DNA of 61,870 bases from Bacteroidota bacterium. GTDB lineage: Bacteria > Bacteroidota > Bacteroidia > NS11-12g > UBA955. How positions within the stretch are numbered: the first letter of the stretch is position 1; the number at the start of each line of letters is the position of its first letter. The position numbers and the translations under genes are program-made. Below, in pieces: positions 27,627 to 35,784 of the stretch. The notes beneath the pieces are model-generated. The model worked only from the letters and a program-made list of their open reading frames with translations. It searched no databases and had not been told where the DNA came from. The stretch covers positions 1-61,870 of the forward strand of contig CAUJCT010000028.1 in the NCBI GenBank assembly GCA_963169345.1. Direction: 5' to 3'.

Positions 27627-29475
27627 CATGAACAACTCCATGCGTTTGTTCATCTAGTCCACAGGCTTCCATTTTGATGAAATAAAAATACATCCCGTCG
27701 GCAAACTGTTCAGCATACCAGGGCTCATTTTCACCTTCAAAAACCTTAACGCCCCATCTGTCGAATATTATTAGATGATACAAATAAGCTGCATTTACAG
27801 CTGGAAACGCTTCATTAATTGAATCCCCATTTGGGCTGAACACATTGCCTATTTTAAAGTATTTCTTAGTATCTACAGCTTCTATCGATAAAGAATCTTT
27901 ATAAGGACATCCATTGATATTATAGCCGTTGATAAAAAACAAGCCTTTCTTATCGATACTTAACACTGTGTCTTTGAAATTTGCCGGTACTAAACCAGCA
28001 GGATCCGAACTCCAGTTTAAGTCTTTATACTGCCCACTAACCCTCACCCAGCCTTTCAACTTAAACGTTTCGGGGTCGCAGGTTATATCTTCTCCGCTTA
28101 GCCATACCTTAACCGTATCGTAAACAATATTGACTGTATCATAAGTATCACAATTGCCGTATTTAATATTGAGCCAATAGGTTCCTCCATTATTCACTTT
28201 TATGACACTGTCTTTAGCACCGGTATTCCATGTGTATTCTGAGGCGCTGTAAAAAGTATCCGGAGCAATTGTAAAAATATTTCCCGGACAAATGGTGGTA
28301 TCATCAGGCAAATTAAAATAAATTCTGTCGTAGACAGTAATCACCTTGGTAAGAGAATCCACACAATTGCCTTTAGCCGCAATTAGCTTTACCAAATAGC
28401 TACCGGGACCAGGATATTTATAGTAACCGCTTTTCAAATTAGATGTGTCGGTTAACGTTGAACTATCTCCAAAGTCCCAATGGTATGTATCTGCATTTTG
28501 AGAATTATTGGTAAAAAACACTTCTCTGTTACAATTGATACTTGGATTGACAAAAGCTGAAGTGGTTTCAAACACGCAATTCTGCACATTAAACTGATAA
28601 TCTCGCTGCGTAAAACCAATTAGTTTACCTTTTCTAAATTCCTTCACCACAATACCTACAACAAACTGACCGGCTACAGTTGGCACTATTTTCAACTGAC
28701 CTGTTTTACTATTAAGACTAGCTACAGGATTGGATGGAATAGCAATATTATATGAATAACCTGTACTAAAATTCACACTGGTAAATGGCGGCGCCTGTGA
28801 CTGATTGCAATCTGGTCTTGACCCTATTGAATTGGCTCCCGTATACGGATGAAAAAACTCATAGACCAAACTGTCGCCATCAGGGTCAGTAGCTGAATGG
28901 TCGAAAATGAGAGGCGCATTGGTACAAAGGAAATTTGGTGGAAGATTTTTAAATTCCGGGCTTGAATTATAACCCACAGAGAGGGTGTCACTCATTTTAG
29001 TCCAGAAATTAGCGCCTGTTGCAAGTGGATTGATGAGATTGACAATAGTTCCGTTTCTGCAACATCTTTGAAAAGAAATGTAATAGCCATCGGTTCTTGG
29101 AGGTAAGGTCACATTAGTAATGTACTCGTAAGCATCCACACAGGCATCCGGCGCAATCTTAATGCAATTATAATTGGTTTTGGAAACTCGTTCAGGATTG
29201 GAACGCAAAACATTCTGACAATATTGGGGCATCCTGATTCCTGAGTCGCCGGTAAAAATAGTCAGGATGGCGTACTGATCCTGAGCGATTGCAGCAGAAC
29301 TCCCATTAAAACAATCAATGTAAAGCTTTAACTTTAGTTCATATAAATTACTTCCAAGGTGCTTATAGGTCAATTCACCACCCACTATGTGAGTAGCCTT
29401 CACTACCAGTGGCATGAACAGCACCAACAATATGAACAAGCACTTTTTCAATCTGTTATATAGACGCAAAAACAA
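27604..29475 (-). CDS. T9SS type B cargo with PKD domain
   Basis: About 615-623 residues. Two TTG codons can start it: 29475, or 29451, which gives a cleaner signal peptide (MKKCLFILLVLFMPLVVKA); I list the longer form. The mature N-terminus ATHIVGGELTY is a frequent start of large Bacteroidota surface proteins. A PKD domain lies near 320-365 (YHWDFGDSS), followed by Ig-like beta modules, and from about 540 the gliding motility-associated C-terminal domain (IGNVFSPNGDSINEAFP, IFDRWGVKVFEG, DGMYFYFI), which marks type B T9SS cargo. Its 3' end overlaps aroE (convergent) by 23 bp. Probably an adhesin or matrix-type protein, by analogy only. Confidence 0.88.
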   Translation of the reverse strand: MFLRLYNRLKKCLFILLVLFMPLVVKATHIVGGELTYKHLGSNLYELKLKLYIDCFNGSSAAIAQDQYAILTIFTGDSGIRMPQYCQNVLRSNPERVSKTNYNCIKIAPDACVDAYEYITNVTLPPRTDGYYISFQRCCRNGTIVNLINPLATGANFWTKMSDTLSVGYNSSPEFKNLPPNFLCTNAPLIFDHSATDPDGDSLVYEFFHPYTGANSIGSRPDCNQSQAPPFTSVNFSTGYSYNIAIPSNPVASLNSKTGQLKIVPTVAGQFVVGIVVKEFRKGKLIGFTQRDYQFNVQNCVFETTSAFVNPSINCNREVFFTNNSQNADTYHWDFGDSSTLTDTSNLKSGYYKYPGPGSYLVKLIAAKGNCVDSLTKVITVYDRIYFNLPDDTTICPGNIFTIAPDTFYSASEYTWNTGAKDSVIKVNNGGTYWLNIKYGNCDTYDTVNIVYDTVKVWLSGEDITCDPETFKLKGWVRVSGQYKDLNWSSDPAGLVPANFKDTVLSIDKKGLFFINGYNINGCPYKDSLSIEAVDTKKYFKIGNVFSPNGDSINEAFPAVNAAYLYHLIIFDRWGVKVFEGENEPWYAEQFADGMYFYFIKMEACGLDEQTHGVVHVMHGKKQ

Positions 29476-29536
29476 TCCAATAAGTTGCTGGGAATTCTAA
29501 AATCAGACACAATCCCGACAAGTCAAACAAAGATAT

Positions 29537-29565
29537 AAAAAAAGCCTGACAGATATTGCCAGGCT
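29537..29565 (-). terminator. Rho-independent terminator
   Basis: Minus strand: AGCCTG (29565-29560), 11-nt loop, CAGGCT (29548-29543), then seven T. About 20 bp after the stop of the DUF1761 gene (29585). Confidence 0.82.
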
Positions 29566-29584
29566 CTTTATCTTATCGAATATT

Positions 29585-30088
29585 TTATTTCCAGGCGCAA
29601 ATGATGCCACCCATTACCATCATGTTAAGCAACCAGTAGCCTGTGTTAATCATAATGTATTTAAATCCTCGTCTTTCGAACAATGCATTGGTACCAATGA
29701 TTGGCATTGCAATAAAAATAGCACCTAAAGCGCCGTGAAACATCCCGTGTTTGAATGTTCTGAAACTGTCTTTCCATTCGATTGCCTTGCCGTCGAGAAT
29801 CAACTGGATATCAGAATTGGCATTGAGTTTATATTCGGCAAGCAAAGAGCCAATACCCATTTGATGTATGACTAAAGGAATAAGAGAAGTAGAAAGCATC
29901 AGAGCAAAGACCAGAGACATTCCAAAAATCACAATCATATTGGCGCCTTTTTTCATTTCTTCTTCACTTGTTACACCTATAGAATGCATCCAGGCCGTTC
30001 CAAAAACCTTTGGATTGTACCAGATGAATCCTATTGGGAATGTAGCTAAAGCTGCTACCAAAACTGAGGTAAAGTTCACTAAATCCAT
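29585..30088 (-). CDS. DUF1761 family membrane protein
   Basis: 167 residues from the ATG at 30088 (MDLVNFTSVLVAALATFPIG); the open frame extends 15 codons upstream but only this start matches the family. Four predicted membrane helices. FIWYNPKVFGTAWM near 21-34 is the hallmark of DUF1761 proteins, small inner-membrane proteins without known function. Followed by a strong terminator, so monocistronic. Divergent from the lipocalin-like lipoprotein, with 74 bp between the two starts. Confidence 0.88.
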   Translation of the reverse strand: MDLVNFTSVLVAALATFPIGFIWYNPKVFGTAWMHSIGVTSEEEMKKGANMIVIFGMSLVFALMLSTSLIPLVIHQMGIGSLLAEYKLNANSDIQLILDGKAIEWKDSFRTFKHGMFHGALGAIFIAMPIIGTNALFERRGFKYIMINTGYWLLNMMVMGGIICAWK

Positions 30089-30142
30089 AATTAATTTAAA
30101 TTTGTTGCCCCAAATAAAAAGACAAGTTTTCATAAAAAAAAC

Positions 30143-30150
30143 TAAATTTG
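30143..30150 (+). promoter_or_regulatory. Candidate -7 element of the lipocalin-like lipoprotein gene
   Basis: TAAATTTG, 12 nt before the ATG at 30163. The -33 element is unclear. Confidence 0.4.
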
Positions 30151-30162
30151 AAAAAAAACATC

Positions 30163-30582
30163 ATGAAGTTAAAAGGACTTATTGCAGTAATTGCTCTAAT
30201 TTTCATGGGTTCATGTATTTACGAGGATGGCCCTAAATTGAGTTTAAGGTCAAAAACCAACCGTGCCGTCAACGTTTGGTATATAGACAAAGTGTATGAA
30301 GATGGTACCGACAAAACGGACGCCTATAAAAGTGCTTATGTCAACTACAGACTTGAATTAAATAAAGACGACAGCTACGAATTGAGCTACAGACCTTTCA
30401 ATGTTGGGACATACAATGAAAAGGGAGCATGGAAATTCAATGGTGCCAAAACAGAGTTTATATTTACTCCTTCAGGCACAACACAGGAAAACCGATATAA
30501 AATATTGCGATTAAAAAACTCCGAACTCTGGGTGAGTCATGTTGATAACGGCAAAACGATAGAAATTCGTTTGAGAGACTAA
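30163..30582 (+). CDS. Lipocalin-like lipoprotein
   Basis: 139 residues from the ATG at 30163 (an ATG 5 codons upstream is possible). Lipoprotein signal MKLKGLIAVIALIFMGSC. The mature part has the beta pattern of the Bacteroidota lipocalin-like domain: VNVWYIDKVYEDG, YRLELNKDDSYELSYR, GAWKFNGAKTEFIFTPSG, YKILRLKNSELWV, with strand lengths and the late W/GxW motif typical of it. Ligand unknown. Transcribed alone, converging on the thioesterase gene. Confidence 0.8.
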   Translation: MKLKGLIAVIALIFMGSCIYEDGPKLSLRSKTNRAVNVWYIDKVYEDGTDKTDAYKSAYVNYRLELNKDDSYELSYRPFNVGTYNEKGAWKFNGAKTEFIFTPSGTTQENRYKILRLKNSELWVSHVDNGKTIEIRLRD

Positions 30583-30603
30583 ACGCCCATGACTTAAAAG
30601 GTA

Positions 30604-31119
30604 TTAACCTTCATTGAAATAGGCTTTCAGTTCAATAGCATCATCCGGTTTAAGTTTTCCGGCCATAACCAAACGCACCTGACGACGTCTCAAAGCCCCT
30701 TCATATTTTTGCTTCTGAACATCCGTTTCGGGTTCAACTGGTGGCACCGCAACAGGTTTGTGTCTCGAATCCAAAGCGACAAAAGTGTAATAAGCGTCAT
30801 TGCATTTGTACTTTTCTCCTCTTGGAATATTTTGTCCCCATACCTCGATGTACACTTCCATACTGGTATTGAAAGAGCGCGTCACATAAGCTTCCAGGGT
30901 CACCACATCTCCCAAACGAATGGCCTCTTTAAAAGAAACGCCATCCACACTGGCCGTCACTACAATGTTATTGCTGTGTTTCTGAGCGGCTATAGCGGCC
31001 ACAATATCCATCCAGTGCAATAATCGTCCTCCCATTAGATTGTTTAATGTATTGGTATCGTTAGGTAAAACGATTTCATTCATCATAGTATAGGATTCTG
31101 AAGGTTTTTTTGCTTGCAT
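30604..31119 (-). CDS. Acyl-CoA thioesterase (hotdog fold, YciA/BACH-like)
   Basis: 171 residues. Hydrolyses acyl-CoA thioesters; single hotdog domain. NLMGGRLLHWMDIVAAIAA near 27-45 holds the catalytic Asn/Asp region; ASVDGVSFKEAIRLGDVV near 57-74 is the conserved beta hairpin; a C-terminal helical tail is basic. Follows the LOG-family gene by 26 nt on the same strand, so probably shares its promoter near 31927-31957. Chain length preference cannot be told. Confidence 0.9.
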   Translation of the reverse strand: MQAKKPSESYTMMNEIVLPNDTNTLNNLMGGRLLHWMDIVAAIAAQKHSNNIVVTASVDGVSFKEAIRLGDVVTLEAYVTRSFNTSMEVYIEVWGQNIPRGEKYKCNDAYYTFVALDSRHKPVAVPPVEPETDVQKQKYEGALRRRQVRLVMAGKLKPDDAIELKAYFNEG

Positions 31120-31145
31120 AATTTCTTTGTATATATATTATAAGA

Positions 31146-31868
31146 TTATTCCCAAAGCCATTTGCTCTTAACCTTAGGTTTTAAGCCAAACGGGATAATG
31201 GTGTGAGTTGCAATAAATTCGACAGCTTCATCGATACTGTCTGTCACCAGGTATAAGTCTGAATCTTCGGGGCTGATGGTGCCATTTTTCTTCATATCTT
31301 CAACATACTCGAGTAATTTGGCATGATACTCTTTACCAAAAATAACAACAGGGTAACGTTTGATCATCATAGTTTGAATCAACGTCAGTACTTCAAAAAG
31401 CTCATCCATGGTACCAAAGCCACCCGGCATAGCGACCAGACCATAAGAATATTTGAGAAGCAAGACTTTACGAACGAAGAAGTATCGGATATTGGTATAT
31501 TTCTGAAGGTAAGGATTTGGATGTTGTTCAAAAGGCAAGACAATATTGCAACCAACAGATTTGCCACCCACTTCCATAGCGCCTCTGTTTGCAGCTTCCA
31601 TAATACCCGGACCGCCGCCAGTCATAATAGTAAATCCTTTTTTAGCTATTAAACCAGACAGTTTTCGGGCAGATTCATAATGCGGATGGTCTTCTTTAAA
31701 GCGGGCAGAGCCAAATACTGTAATACAGGGACCGACAAAGTGCAGCACCCTGAACCCTTTAATGAATTCGAAAACGACTTTGAGTGTGAATAGGAAATCC
31801 TTATAGCGGGATTGAGGACCTTCAAGAAATTTTATTTCTTCTCTGTTAAAATTGTGATGCGTACTCAT
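31146..31868 (-). CDS. LOG family protein (nucleotide 5'-monophosphate phosphoribohydrolase-like)
   Basis: 240 residues from the ATG at 31868 (MSTHHNFNREEIKF); five extra codons upstream are possible. TIGR00730/LOG family: ITVFGSARF near 44, MTGGGPGIMEAANRGA near 76-91, and the signature PGGFGTMDE near 148-156 with the catalytic Arg/Glu region. LOG enzymes release the base from cytokinin nucleotides or purine monophosphates. The long N-terminal extension (about 40 residues) is of the bacterial type II LOG kind. First gene of a probable two-gene operon with the thioesterase. Confidence 0.93.
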   Translation of the reverse strand: MSTHHNFNREEIKFLEGPQSRYKDFLFTLKVVFEFIKGFRVLHFVGPCITVFGSARFKEDHPHYESARKLSGLIAKKGFTIMTGGGPGIMEAANRGAMEVGGKSVGCNIVLPFEQHPNPYLQKYTNIRYFFVRKVLLLKYSYGLVAMPGGFGTMDELFEVLTLIQTMMIKRYPVVIFGKEYHAKLLEYVEDMKKNGTISPEDSDLYLVTDSIDEAVEFIATHTIIPFGLKPKVKSKWLWE

Positions 31869-31926
31869 TAATTGAAAAAACAATTCGTAAGACCGATAAA
31901 TTCGACCGGCTATCTGAATTAAAATG

Positions 31927-31957
31927 CAAAAGTAAAACTAATCCTAAACTTGCCCAA
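31927..31957 (-). promoter_or_regulatory. Promoter of the LOG-thioesterase operon
   Basis: TTG (31957-31955), 20-bp spacer, TACTTTTG (31934 to 31927). One of the best -33/-7 pairs in the window. The predicted leader is about 55 nt. Confidence 0.72.
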
Positions 31958-32012
31958 TCTATTTTTCCCTCATTTGTTGATGGAGACTTAAAGTAATTTA
32001 TCCTTGAATACT

Positions 32013-32020
32013 TATCTTTG
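32013..32020 (+). promoter_or_regulatory. Candidate -7 element of porZ
   Basis: TATCTTTG, perfect -7 match, about 100 nt before the chosen porZ start. The -33 part is weak. Confidence 0.5.
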
Positions 32021-32123
32021 CCTAAAGAAGCATAAGTCACTGTATTTTTAATCACAAGTCAGGATTTTGCCATTTTTTAAAACCAAATATACTATTAGAA
32101 TCTATTTAATGTTAAGGTCGTGT

Positions 32124-34412
32124 ATGAATAGACTATCAGGCTACAGCCTATTTATCCTTGTATTCGCCGTATCGGGTCATTTGTTTGCTCAAAATCCGTC
32201 AACTCCACTCGGTCAATGGCGCATACATTTGCCTTTCAAGGATATCCAGATTATTCAGGAGACACCATCTAAAATATACTGTGCCGGACTATACGGTTTT
32301 TTCACTTACGACAAAGGCGACGGGTCAACTGTCAGATGCTCTCCTATCAATGGATTTGGAGGATACAGAGTGCAGGCTATGGATTACGATGCTAATCTGG
32401 ATATCCTCATCATTGCTTATGCCGACAGCAGAATTGAACTGGTTAAAGGCAACACCATTACTCGTAATGACGACATCTATAACAAGACTATTGTTGGAGA
32501 AAAAACCATTCACCACATTAACATTGTAAATGGCATTGCCTACATTTCAACCAGCTTTGGATTGCTTGAATTCAATCTTTCCAAAAATGAAATACGAAAT
32601 TCTTATTTGAACATTGGCCCGGGAGGCTCAGTGCTCAATATTTTTTCCTCCTGCATACAAAATGACAGCTTGTACATAGCCAGTAATTTGGGGATTTACA
32701 GAGGAAGTACCAACCCAAATGTCAATCTAGGTATCAGCGAAAACTGGACCTTATGCAAAGCTGCAAATATACAAGCCACACAAATTGGTAGTCACCTCAA
32801 TACTATATATGCCGAACTTGACTCCTTTCTTTATCAATACAAAAATGGCAAGTGGCAATTGATGGACACCTCCAAAAGAATCATAACCAATATTGATAAT
32901 GACCATAACAAACTCATCATTGGTGTTTATGGCAAACACATTTTAACTGTAGATGAAAGTGGCACCATTAGCACTAAAATTGTCAATGTACTTAACGACT
33001 GCTTGCTGGATGGCAATGGCTTTTACTGGTATGCCAGTCCTATCAATGGCTTGAGTTTTATGGACCCATACGGACCTGAAAAATATTTCTATCCCAATGG
33101 ACCAAGATCGTATACCACTTTCAACATGTGTAATGCATTTAACCAGATGTATGTAACAGCAGGCGGTATGAGAGCAACGACTTATGCCCCGACTTTTAAT
33201 GGTTTTAAGTTTTACACTTTCGACAATTTTGAATGGAATTACCTTCAGGACAATGCGCTCACCTTTCCATTATACGACTATACCCACATGGCATTCAACA
33301 AAGTCAACAACAGGTTATATGTAGGTACTCACGGAACAGGCTTGCTCATGCTCGAAAACGGTCAACCCAAACAAGTCTGGAATCAAAACAATTCACCACT
33401 TCGACCAAGATCGGGCTTATATACCATTGTCAACGGAGTAGCTATTGACAGCAGGAACAATGTTTGGGTAAGCAATTTTGATGTTGATACGAGTTTACAC
33501 ATGGTAACAGCAGCAGGTGTCTGGAGAAGTTATAAAATGCCAGTTGCAAGAACCGGCAAGATTGTAATTGACAACAAAGGCAACAAGTGGATACTAACGC
33601 CACAGGAGAGTATAGGCATGATTGCTTTTAAAGACAACAACACTCCCGATAATCTGTTAGACGACATCATCATTCAATTCAGCTCAAACAAGGGTACAGG
33701 CAATTTACCATCCAATAATGTCAATGATATCGCATTTACTAAATCAGGTGAATTGTTAATTGGGACAGACCAGGGATTTGCTAAAATAAGAGTACCTTCC
33801 AATGCTTTTAACCCAAATGCAAAACCGGGTGATTACGACGCTCAGAGAGTGATTATATCTGTTGAAGCAAATTCAAATCTGGGTGGCTATTTGTTGGGCA
33901 GTGAAGTCATCAACTGCATAGTTGTTGATGGTGGAGACAGACGCTGGTTTGGCACTAACAATGGTGCCTGGCTCATTGATAAAGATGGCGAAACGATACT
34001 TTTGCATTTCACAACAGACAATTCACCTTTAATGTCCAACAATGTTACCAGCATCAGTATCATGGATGAAACAGGTGAAGTCTTTTTCGGAACAGATTTA
34101 GGTATAGCCTCCTACAGAGCCGATGCCATGCTCGCACCTAAAGGATTTGAAACACTTAAAATATTCCCAAATCCGGTAAAACCAGAATACACAGGTGATA
34201 TTGGAATAAGCGGAATGCCGGATAACACTTTGGTAAAAATCACTGATATAAACGGCAACTTAGTTTACCAAACTTATTCAAATGGTGGATTAGCTGTATG
34301 GAATGGCAATAACTTCGATGGAATAAGGGTATCTACCGGGGTCTATCTTGTTTTTTGCATCAATACGGAAGGGACAGATACACAGGTTGGCAAGATTTTG
34401 TTTATTCATTAA
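32124..34412 (+). CDS. porZ: PorZ, T9SS-associated two-propeller surface protein
   Basis: 762 residues from the ATG at 32124, which gives the signal MNRLSGYSLFILVFAVSGHLFAQ. PorZ is a component of the T9SS attachment complex that works with the PorU sortase and delivers A-LPS/linker to cargo at the cell surface. The family pattern is strong: WRIHLPFKDI, YCAGLYGFFTYDKGD, LIIAYADSRIELV, YISTSFGLLEFNLSKNEI, IASNLGIYRGS in the first propeller and repeated NRLYVGTHGTGLL, NVWVSNFDVD, GELLIGTDQGFAK and FFGTDLGIASY in the second. A T9SS type A tail runs from about 685 (IFPNPVKPEY). It overlaps recO by one base (TAATG). Confidence 0.92.
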   Translation: MNRLSGYSLFILVFAVSGHLFAQNPSTPLGQWRIHLPFKDIQIIQETPSKIYCAGLYGFFTYDKGDGSTVRCSPINGFGGYRVQAMDYDANLDILIIAYADSRIELVKGNTITRNDDIYNKTIVGEKTIHHINIVNGIAYISTSFGLLEFNLSKNEIRNSYLNIGPGGSVLNIFSSCIQNDSLYIASNLGIYRGSTNPNVNLGISENWTLCKAANIQATQIGSHLNTIYAELDSFLYQYKNGKWQLMDTSKRIITNIDNDHNKLIIGVYGKHILTVDESGTISTKIVNVLNDCLLDGNGFYWYASPINGLSFMDPYGPEKYFYPNGPRSYTTFNMCNAFNQMYVTAGGMRATTYAPTFNGFKFYTFDNFEWNYLQDNALTFPLYDYTHMAFNKVNNRLYVGTHGTGLLMLENGQPKQVWNQNNSPLRPRSGLYTIVNGVAIDSRNNVWVSNFDVDTSLHMVTAAGVWRSYKMPVARTGKIVIDNKGNKWILTPQESIGMIAFKDNNTPDNLLDDIIIQFSSNKGTGNLPSNNVNDIAFTKSGELLIGTDQGFAKIRVPSNAFNPNAKPGDYDAQRVIISVEANSNLGGYLLGSEVINCIVVDGGDRRWFGTNNGAWLIDKDGETILLHFTTDNSPLMSNNVTSISIMDETGEVFFGTDLGIASYRADAMLAPKGFETLKIFPNPVKPEYTGDIGISGMPDNTLVKITDINGNLVYQTYSNGGLAVWNGNNFDGIRVSTGVYLVFCINTEGTDTQVGKILFIH

Positions 34413-35116
34413 TGCTGACAAAGACAACTGGCATAGTTATACGCACCATTAAATTTGGCGAAGCTTCAGCCATTTGTCATATATTGACCGAACAATTTGG
34501 ATTAGTTGGATTTCACATCCCTTCAGCTTTTAAAAACAAAGGAAAAGTAAGAGTTTCATATTTACAGCCACTGAATGTTCTTGAACTTAGTTTCAATTCA
34601 AAAAAGACAAAATCTCTTCAAAGCATACAAGACGTCACTTGTTTGTACCATTGTGAACCTGTTAGTTTTTCACAGCAGGCTTTTTACCATGTCATAGTCG
34701 AAATTTTACAACAAATGATAAAAGACAATGAAATCAATCACGATTTATTTGTCTACCTGAAAGAAGAAGCACTGCCCAGCGTAAACACCGAACTTCATTA
34801 TTGGCAGTTGCCCTTTGTCATGATTAACTTACTTCATCACTATGGTTGTGCTCCCAATATTGACACTTTCAACCCACAAGCACATCTCGACCTTAAAAAC
34901 GGTATTTTTATGGATGGAGAGCCCACTGTAAAATACTACTCCAATAAAGAAATTTCAGGCATCATTTATGAGATCATGACACGCGGTATACGTCATCTCG
35001 ACAACGACCACAGAATGCGACAGCAATTGATTCAGGATTTAGTACTCTATTATAAATTGCATATAGACGAAGGATTTGAATTGAAGAGTATGGAAGTCAT
35101 GATGAAAATGCGCTAA
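34412..35116 (+). CDS. recO: DNA repair protein RecO
   Basis: 234 residues. RecO loads RecA with RecF and RecR onto gaps. N-terminal OB-fold (MLTKTTGIVIRTIKFGEASAI, GFHIPSAFKNKGK, LQPLNVLEL) and a helical C-terminal domain. The start is the ATG at 34412 whose A is the last base of the porZ stop codon (TAATG), so translation is probably coupled; the longer open frame upstream overlaps porZ without similarity. recF is at 55540-56616. Confidence 0.93.
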   Translation: MLTKTTGIVIRTIKFGEASAICHILTEQFGLVGFHIPSAFKNKGKVRVSYLQPLNVLELSFNSKKTKSLQSIQDVTCLYHCEPVSFSQQAFYHVIVEILQQMIKDNEINHDLFVYLKEEALPSVNTELHYWQLPFVMINLLHHYGCAPNIDTFNPQAHLDLKNGIFMDGEPTVKYYSNKEISGIIYEIMTRGIRHLDNDHRMRQQLIQDLVLYYKLHIDEGFELKSMEVMMKMR

Positions 35117-35153
35117 AGTCAAATTTAAGCTGATGTATTGACACCATTCGGAT

Positions 35154-35161
35154 TATCTTTG
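35154..35161 (+). promoter_or_regulatory. Candidate -7 element of the GNAT gene
   Basis: TATCTTTG, 17 nt before the ATG at 35179. The nearest TTG (35138-35140) is only 13 bp away, shorter than optimal. Confidence 0.45.
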
Positions 35162-35178
35162 TACAATTCAATTTGAGT

Positions 35179-35688
35179 ATGAGTTTGAATATACAATTAT
35201 CTGACTGGACAGAAGCTTTACTGGACAAATTAGTAGAATATGCCAACAATCCGGGAATTGCGGGCAATATGACCGACAGCTTCCCACATCCATATAGGGA
35301 GGACAAAGGAAAAGCATTTATTCAATTTGCAAAAACAAGCGAAACATCTAAGATTAAGGCCATTTTCTTTAAAGGAGAATTGGTTGGCAGCATTGGTTTG
35401 CATTTACAGCATGACATTTCCAGAAAAAATGCAGAACTGGGTTACTGGCTGGCTGAACCCTTTTGGGGACAAGGCATTATGACAACTGCGGTTAAAGAGA
35501 TGACAGAATGGGGATTCAAAAACATGGACATAGTCAGGATTTTTGCACGACCATTTGGCAGTAATTTAGCTTCACAAAAAGTCCTTGAAAAAGCCGGCTA
35601 TCAGCTGGAAGCCAGAATTAAAGACGGATTTTACAAGAACGGTGTTTTTGTAGATGAGCTGATTTATTCTAAACGAAAAGAAAGGTAA
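35179..35688 (+). CDS. GNAT family N-acetyltransferase (RimJ/RimL-like)
   Basis: 169 residues from the ATG at 35179 (a TTG two codons upstream is the alternative). The GNAT core is visible: VGSIGLHLQHDISRKNAELGYWLAEPFWGQGIMTTAV near 73-110 with the acetyl-CoA loop (GQGIMT), then IFARPFGSNLASQKVLEKAGYQLEA near 120-145. RimJ/L-type proteins acetylate N-termini or small amines; the substrate here is unknown. Single gene. Confidence 0.92.
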   Translation: MSLNIQLSDWTEALLDKLVEYANNPGIAGNMTDSFPHPYREDKGKAFIQFAKTSETSKIKAIFFKGELVGSIGLHLQHDISRKNAELGYWLAEPFWGQGIMTTAVKEMTEWGFKNMDIVRIFARPFGSNLASQKVLEKAGYQLEARIKDGFYKNGVFVDELIYSKRKER

Positions 35689-35772
35689 TAAACTCACTTG
35701 TCTATTCAATGCTGCATAGAGCCTTGCGTTGAATCGCACTAAGGCGCATTATAATCAAACAAGCTACTTCCT

Positions 35773-35780
35773 TATATTTG
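35773..35780 (+). promoter_or_regulatory. -7 element of the Na/Pi cotransporter gene, 4 nt before the start codon
   Basis: TATATTTG followed by CAAG and the GTG start at 35785. No -33 TTG at the right distance. Confidence 0.5.
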
Positions 35781-35784
35781 CAAG

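Noticed and set aside
29455..29484. CGTCTA motif upstream of the type B cargo gene as a second ECF promoter
   Set aside because: The region 16 bp upstream reads AGCAACT, not TGTCACA, so it does not match the sigma operon promoter.
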